Assembly: GCF_000380105.1 (NCBI RefSeq)
Contig: NZ_KB904461.1
Coordinates: 3,361-41,831, forward strand
Source of the DNA: Streptococcus orisratti DSM 15617
GTDB taxonomy: Bacteria > Bacillota > Bacilli > Lactobacillales > Streptococcaceae
DNA: 38,471 bases
Reading direction: 5' to 3'
The position numbers and the translations under genes were made by a program. Shown one piece after another: positions 32,637 to 38,471 of the stretch. The notes below the pieces were generated by a model that was not told the origin of the DNA, ran no database searches, and saw only the letters and a list, made by a program, of their open reading frames with translations. Position 1 is the first letter of the stretch, and each line of letters starts with the position of its first letter.

Positions 32637-32651
32637 TAAAAGCGCTTGCAA
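32637..32651. promoter_or_regulatory. cre site (CcpA) at bglP
   Basis: TAAAAGCGCTTGCAA fits the catabolite-responsive element around a central GCGC, and it includes the -35 hexamer. Binding of CcpA here would block RNA polymerase when a preferred sugar such as glucose is present. Confidence 0.75.
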
Positions 32652-32673
32652 TTTTGAAATGTTCTGCTATAAT
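32646..32673 (+). promoter_or_regulatory. bglP promoter
   Basis: TTGCAA at 32646 and TATAAT at 32668 are 16 bases apart, with TG two bases before the -10 (TGCTATAAT). Transcription would start just before the RAT site at 32684. Confidence 0.8.
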
Positions 32674-32683
32674 ATAAACATAA

Positions 32684-32711
32684 GGATTGTTACTGGTAAG
32701 CAGGCAAAACC
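32684..32711 (+). promoter_or_regulatory. RAT antiterminator site in the bglP leader
   Basis: It differs from the licT RAT at a single base in the loop (TACTGGTAAG here, TACTGATAAG there). It ends GCAAAACC and overlaps the left arm of the next terminator. Confidence 0.92.
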
Positions 32712-32787
32712 TAGATAAATACGAGAATGTACAGACGTTTCCATTTTGAGGAAGTGGTGTACACTTTGGTATTTGTTTAGGTTTTTT
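32706..32787 (+). terminator. LicT-controlled terminator before bglP
   Basis: AAAACCTAGATAAATAC at 32706 pairs with GTATTTGTTTAGGTTTT at 32769 over 17 positions with two mismatches or wobbles, then TT. The enclosed loop is about 46 bases. Confidence 0.85.
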
Positions 32788-32807
32788 GTTTTGATAAAAC
32801 CAGGTAA

Positions 32808-34712
<1,905 letters not shown>

Positions 34713-34737
34713 TGATTGTTAACTTTGATAAGGCATC

Positions 34738-34779
34738 AAAGGGGCTAGGGAAATACTCCCCGGCTCCTTTTCTGTTTTT
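34738..34779 (+). terminator. bglP terminator
   Basis: AAAGGGGCTAGGG and CTCCCCGGCTCCTTT pair over about 13 bp with wobbles around a short loop, followed by TTTCTGTTTTTG. Confidence 0.82.
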
Positions 34780-34862
34780 GTTAGATAGATACTCATCTAT
34801 GAAAGGAGGTTTCGTTTTTAGTTAATACTGTTGGTGTTTTTCAAAGAAAGGATTAGAAACAT

Positions 34863-36542
34863 ATGAAAAAGAAACTGTTCTATTGGCTCAGTTTGGTCCT
34901 GCTACTCTTTTTAGCGGCATGTAGCCAGACCAAAAAAGAAGCTGTCACCTTTAAGAATGAAGTCACTCAAACCATCGCCAGTGGTCAGGTCAAGGGCAAG
35001 CAAGACCAGGAAAATGGGGTCTTGGAATGGCTAGGCGTTCCCTATGCAGCTGCCCCTGTCGGGGATTTGCGTTGGAAGGAACCACAGACCGTTAAAGCTT
35101 GGAAAAAGACCTTTGATGCGACTAAGGCCGGTGAGAAGTTCGTTCAATTTTCTAATGGAGAAGTGGTCGGTTCTGAAGGGGACTTAAATCTGGATTTGGT
35201 ACGGCCCGATACGACAGAGGCAGGTCTGCCCGTTATTGTCTTCTTGCATGGGGGCAACAACCAGACAGGCCACGCCCAAGAAATCAAGGGAAATACCTTT
35301 GTCAAGGATGTTAATGCGGTCTATGTGTCTGTCAATTACCGTTTAGGGGCTCTAGGGTTTAACCCCTTGGAGGCCTTGAAGACTGGAACTGATTTAGAAA
35401 AATCAGGTAATTTTACCCTCTTGGATATTGCGGCAGCCCTGGATTGGGTGCAAGAGAATATTGAGGTCTTTGGTGGGGATAAGAACAATGTGACCCTAGC
35501 TGGTTTTTCAGCGGGCGGACGAGATGTTATGGCCACCCTTATTTCTCCCCTCTTTAAGGGCAAATACCATAAGGCCATTTCTTTCAGTGGAGGCATGACA
35601 CTAGCAGATGAAGCCGAAAGTCAGGAAATTTTTGCGACTGCCCTAGCTCCGCTGGTTGTCGAAGACGGGGTGAAGGCGGATGAAGCTGCGGCCAAGGAGT
35701 GGTTACTGACCAGTGACAAGGATGTCGAGGATTACCTCTATTCCATTTCGGCAGATCGACTGGCACCACTTATGGGCAATGCGGCAATCCGCATGTTAGT
35801 ATTCCCTCATCTCTACAAGGATGGAGTGGTTATTCCAAAGGAAGGCTTTAAAACCAAGAAATACAATGATGTTCCTTTGCTTTTGGTCACTGGAACCAGC
35901 GAGTTCTCTCTCTTTACAGCCTTTGACAAACGTTTCTCGACTTCTGTGAGCGATGGTAGTCTCTTTAAGGATGAAAACCTGTTCAAGGAATTTACCTATG
36001 CAGAAACCTATGGCGGTGAGCTCTATCGCCTATCTAATACAGTTGAAAGTGCTCGACTCATGGATGGCAAATACAGTTCCTCTATCTATATTAGCCAAAT
36101 TTCTTTTGGTGACGATGGTACTTCAGCTCCAACGGTAGCTGGCCTACTGGGTGCCTTCCATGGTATTTTTGAACCCCTCCTGCAAACCCCGTCCAACTAT
36201 GCAACCTTTATTGGGGATGACTTTGAATCGGCAGGTGCCAAAGAGTTGAGCAAGGATTTCAAGGCCTACCTCAAAAATTTTGTGACCACAGGTGATCCAA
36301 ACGGGGATGACCTGCCAAAATGGGAGGCCTGGACGGCGTCCAACCAAGAGGTGCTGAGCATGGATGCGGACCTGGAGAAGGTCAAGATAGAAATGTCCAG
36401 CGACAAGGAAACGGCAGAAGACATCTTAGCTAAGATGGAAGCTGATGCGACTTTGTCAACCGCCATCAAGGATGAGCTCAACAAAACCGTTCTAAATGGA
36501 CGCTGGTTTAGTTCCGTCATCGATGCCAAGTATGCGGAATAA
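34863..36542 (+). CDS. Lipoprotein carboxylesterase (type B / cholinesterase-like)
   Basis: This 559-residue secreted esterase has a lipoprotein signal with lipobox LAAC (Cys20). The alpha/beta-hydrolase domain shows VLEWLGVPYAAAPVGDLRWK, the oxyanion FLHGGNNQTG (near 127-136), NYRLGALGFNPL and the nucleophile elbow LAGFSAGG with Ser216. A likely triad is Ser216, Glu347 (TGTSEFSLF) and His433 (LLGAFHGIF). The usual SEDCL cysteine loop reads SEGDL. It is visibly richer in G+C than the preceding genes, suggesting transfer. AAAGGATTAG precedes the ATG. A lipoprotein gene follows after 13 bases, so the pair is an operon. The natural ester is unknown; acetylated or aryl glycans are possible. Confidence 0.88.
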   Translation: MKKKLFYWLSLVLLLFLAACSQTKKEAVTFKNEVTQTIASGQVKGKQDQENGVLEWLGVPYAAAPVGDLRWKEPQTVKAWKKTFDATKAGEKFVQFSNGEVVGSEGDLNLDLVRPDTTEAGLPVIVFLHGGNNQTGHAQEIKGNTFVKDVNAVYVSVNYRLGALGFNPLEALKTGTDLEKSGNFTLLDIAAALDWVQENIEVFGGDKNNVTLAGFSAGGRDVMATLISPLFKGKYHKAISFSGGMTLADEAESQEIFATALAPLVVEDGVKADEAAAKEWLLTSDKDVEDYLYSISADRLAPLMGNAAIRMLVFPHLYKDGVVIPKEGFKTKKYNDVPLLLVTGTSEFSLFTAFDKRFSTSVSDGSLFKDENLFKEFTYAETYGGELYRLSNTVESARLMDGKYSSSIYISQISFGDDGTSAPTVAGLLGAFHGIFEPLLQTPSNYATFIGDDFESAGAKELSKDFKAYLKNFVTTGDPNGDDLPKWEAWTASNQEVLSMDADLEKVKIEMSSDKETAEDILAKMEADATLSTAIKDELNKTVLNGRWFSSVIDAKYAE

Positions 36543-36555
36543 GAGGAGGTAGGAT

Positions 36556-38145
36556 ATGAATTGGAAACAGGTTATCAGGATGGGAATTGTTGGATTGGGC
36601 TGTCTTGCTATAGCAGCTTGTAGCAATCAGTTGGCAAATGACTCAACAAATGAAACTTCGTCAGAAATAAGAGAAAAATACAGAACGGTCATCACCACAG
36701 ATGGTGAAGTCGATGACATGAACTCTATGATTCGCTATTTCTATTATGCCAATGAGATGGACCTGGCAGGAATTGTCATCACAAGCTCGACCTACCATTA
36801 TGCAGGTGATGAAGAAAAGGGTATCGAACCATTTCGCTGGACAGGAACCGACTGGATTTATGAGATGATTGATGCCTATGAAGAAATCCAGCCAAATCTC
36901 GCCAAGCATGCCGAAGGCTATCCGACAGCTGACAGTATCCGCCAGATCACCAAGATTGGCAATATTTCAAATGTTGGAGAAATGGAAGAGGAGACAGAAG
37001 GATCAGAATTTCTGATGGACCTCTTTTTGGACGATGATGAGCGCACCCTCTATGTTCAAACTTGGGGTGGCACCAATACCACTGCCAGGGCCCTGAAATC
37101 CATTGAGGAAAAGTACAAGGACACAGAAGACTGGGAAGAGATTCAAGAAAAAATCAATCAGAAACTGGTTCTCTACATCATCCTTGACCAAGATGATAGC
37201 TATAGTAACTACATTGCAAAATCTTGGCCTGACCTTAAAGTCATCAATGACCAGTCCAACTTCTGGTACTTTGCCTATCTCTGGCAAGCTAACCCCGATG
37301 CAGTCAATGAGACCCTTCTGGCAGATTGGCAGAAGGCAAACATCCTGGATAACAATGGTCCCCTGATGGACCTCTACGCCTCGATGGGAGATGGGAATCT
37401 CATTGGGGGCGAGTTGCCAGAGGAACAGCGGGGCTCCGAAGACTACCTGAAAAACAATCCCCAGTATCAGCAGTATGACTTCATCTCCGAAGGGGATTCC
37501 CCATCATACTTCTTCCTCCTTCAAAATGGGCTCAATAATGTGGCTTATCCAGAGTACGGAGGCTGGGGTGGACGATTCGGACGAACCAATGATAGCCTCC
37601 TACAAAACACAGTCCTGGATTACAACCCCTACACCAAGCAATTTGAGTCACAATACACCTTGACCCGTTGGCTGACGGACATCAATAACGACTTTGCAGC
37701 CCGTGCGGACTGGGGAGTGGCAGAAAACTATGAAGATGCCAACCACAATCCAACTGCCACCGTCAAGGAAGGGACTGAGCTTACTGCCCAGGCTGGGGAC
37801 AAGGTAGCCTTAACAGCCCAAGCCAGTGACCCGGATAAGGACGAGTTGACCTATAAATGGTGGCGCTACTTTGAAGCAGATTCTTACCAAGAATATACCG
37901 GTAAGAGCAAGGCAGTTGAGGCTATTAACGAAGAATATGGTTTGTCCTTAGGATGGACTCGTCAACTGGATAAGGGTGAAGTAGTGGACCCTGTTGAACT
38001 CAGTGGTGCGGATACAGAAAAAATGACCTTCACTATTCCGAAAAATGCCAAGTCTGGTGATACCTTCCATATCATTCTGGAAGTTCAAGATGATGGTGAT
38101 ATCCCATTGAAGGCCTACCAAAGGGTCATTATCACTGTTGAATAA
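36556..38145 (+). CDS. Lipoprotein with nucleoside-hydrolase-like Sde182/DUF1593 domain
   Basis: This is a 529-residue secreted lipoprotein with lipobox IAAC (Cys22). From about residue 43 the sequence VITTDGEVDDMNSMIRYFYY has the Asp-rich metal loop of nucleoside-hydrolase-like folds (Asp49, Asp53, Asp54), and YVQTWGGTNTTARAL and the later GGWGGRFGRTND fit the DUF1593/Sde182 family. The C-terminal about 120 residues (GDKVALTAQASDPDKDELTY onward) form the family's beta-sandwich domain. The founding protein was described as cellulose-binding, but no biochemical role is settled. GAGGAGG stands before the start. Its G+C content is like that of the esterase gene and unlike the older neighbours. 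Confidence 0.85.
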   Translation: MNWKQVIRMGIVGLGCLAIAACSNQLANDSTNETSSEIREKYRTVITTDGEVDDMNSMIRYFYYANEMDLAGIVITSSTYHYAGDEEKGIEPFRWTGTDWIYEMIDAYEEIQPNLAKHAEGYPTADSIRQITKIGNISNVGEMEEETEGSEFLMDLFLDDDERTLYVQTWGGTNTTARALKSIEEKYKDTEDWEEIQEKINQKLVLYIILDQDDSYSNYIAKSWPDLKVINDQSNFWYFAYLWQANPDAVNETLLADWQKANILDNNGPLMDLYASMGDGNLIGGELPEEQRGSEDYLKNNPQYQQYDFISEGDSPSYFFLLQNGLNNVAYPEYGGWGGRFGRTNDSLLQNTVLDYNPYTKQFESQYTLTRWLTDINNDFAARADWGVAENYEDANHNPTATVKEGTELTAQAGDKVALTAQASDPDKDELTYKWWRYFEADSYQEYTGKSKAVEAINEEYGLSLGWTRQLDKGEVVDPVELSGADTEKMTFTIPKNAKSGDTFHIILEVQDDGDIPLKAYQRVIITVE

Positions 38146-38227
38146 GTCCTCTTCAGAAACTTGTAAACAAGAAAAAAGGCTGGGCACAGATCCAATGTCA
38201 TTAAGTTAAGCATTTGACCAATTAAAG

Positions 38228-38276
38228 AAACTATTCCCGTCCGAGCAGTTCATGACAAAACGGGAATAGTTTTTGT
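38228..38276. terminator. Terminator after the Sde182-like gene
   Basis: AAACTATTCCCGT and ACGGGAATAGTTT are perfect 13-bp arms around a 19-base loop, followed by TTTG. The A-rich left flank lets it work on both strands. Confidence 0.85.
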
Positions 38277-38364
38277 ATTTATGGCGCACAAAAAGGAGGT
38301 TTTTTAACCCTATTTTTCAACTATTATGTTACTCTATAAGTGAAGCTTACAGGTACCTTGCTTT

Positions 38365-38471
38365 TTATCTTTCTTTGGAAGGTTCGATTGGGTCAGATCG
38401 GATGATGGATAAATGTTTGGCAATGTAGGTTTCTAATTGGAAGGAAGTGAGTTTGTCTCTAAGAAATTTTC
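38365..38471 (-). CDS. Possible C-terminus of a minus-strand gene
   Basis: One minus-strand frame is open from the window edge to a TAA at 38365-38367, giving 34 residues: KFLRDKLTSFQLETYIAKHL, then SIIRSDPIEPSKER. The other two minus frames stop within 40 bases. The composition is protein-like and the converging terminator at 38228-38276 fits a gene end. It is too short to assign. The stretch 38277-38364 shows nothing I can support. Confidence 0.35.
   Translation of the reverse strand, partial: KFLRDKLTSFQLETYIAKHLSIIRSDPIEPSKER

Noticed and set aside
38146..38276. Insertion-sequence end (AAAAAAGGCTGGGCA and a 13-bp inverted repeat)
   Set aside because: No transposase or target duplication is visible, and the inverted repeat with its 19-base loop is explained as a terminator.

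Overview
The window is a low-G+C Firmicutes chromosome segment, almost certainly Streptococcus. The evidence is gene content and order: nudF-macP-mtnN, plsY/parE-parC-ilvE-DUF2969-rpsA, hom-thrB, a pabB-pabC fusion, folC-folE-folP-folB-folK-murB-potABCD, and a LicT-controlled beta-glucoside PTS. Protein sequences are streptococcal in character, TATAAT and extended -10 promoters are frequent, and BOX-like repeats are present. I cannot name the species from the sequence alone. No rRNA, CRISPR array or intact insertion sequence is visible.

Layout. 1-2 kb: the tail of an alpha/beta-hydrolase-fold protein and a two-gene ABC-2 exporter. 2-3.7 kb: nudF, macP (cofactor of a cell-wall synthase) and mtnN. 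3.7-4.08 kb: a gene-free gap that seems to consist of two repeat elements. 4.08-11.6 kb: plsY diverges from parE. parE and parC (topoisomerase IV) are separated by about 2.3 kb of accessory DNA holding an A+T-rich unknown gene with a possible HEPN-like C-terminus, a four-copy 41-bp tandem repeat, a DUF6261 gene and a hairpin-rich parC leader. 11.6-14.8 kb: ilvE, a DUF2969 gene, tRNA-Tyr, tRNA-Gln, rpsA and tRNA-Arg(CCG). 14.8-15.5 kb: remnant of an integrated element, with a truncated tyrosine integrase between two perfect 16-bp att-like repeats, one of them at the 3' end of tRNA-Arg. 15.7-16.6 kb: a membrane-anchored polysaccharide deacetylase. 17-24.6 kb: threonine genes, then p-aminobenzoate and folate synthesis. 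24.7-29.5 kb: murB and the spermidine/putrescine importer. 29.6-31.4 kb: a CLC chloride/proton antiporter whose leader holds a BOX-like repeat. 31.4-34.7 kb: licT-bglP, each preceded by a RAT antiterminator and terminator, with a cre-like site over the bglP -35 box. 34.8-38.1 kb: two G+C-richer lipoprotein genes, a type-B carboxylesterase and a nucleoside-hydrolase-like (Sde182/DUF1593) protein. The window ends in what may be the tail of a minus-strand gene.

How the genes connect. PabB/PabC makes p-aminobenzoate, which FolP joins to the pterin made by FolE, FolB and FolK; FolC adds glutamate. LicT and BglP form a self-contained sugar-sensing switch: the PTS phosphorylates the antiterminator, which frees both transcripts. 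The two lipoproteins directly downstream could act outside the cell on acylated glycans or glycosides before uptake, but that link is inference from position only.

The most unusual items are the parE-parC insertion with its 41-bp array, the collapsed integrative element at tRNA-Arg, the esterase/Sde182-like lipoprotein pair, and the repeat-derived intergenic regions.
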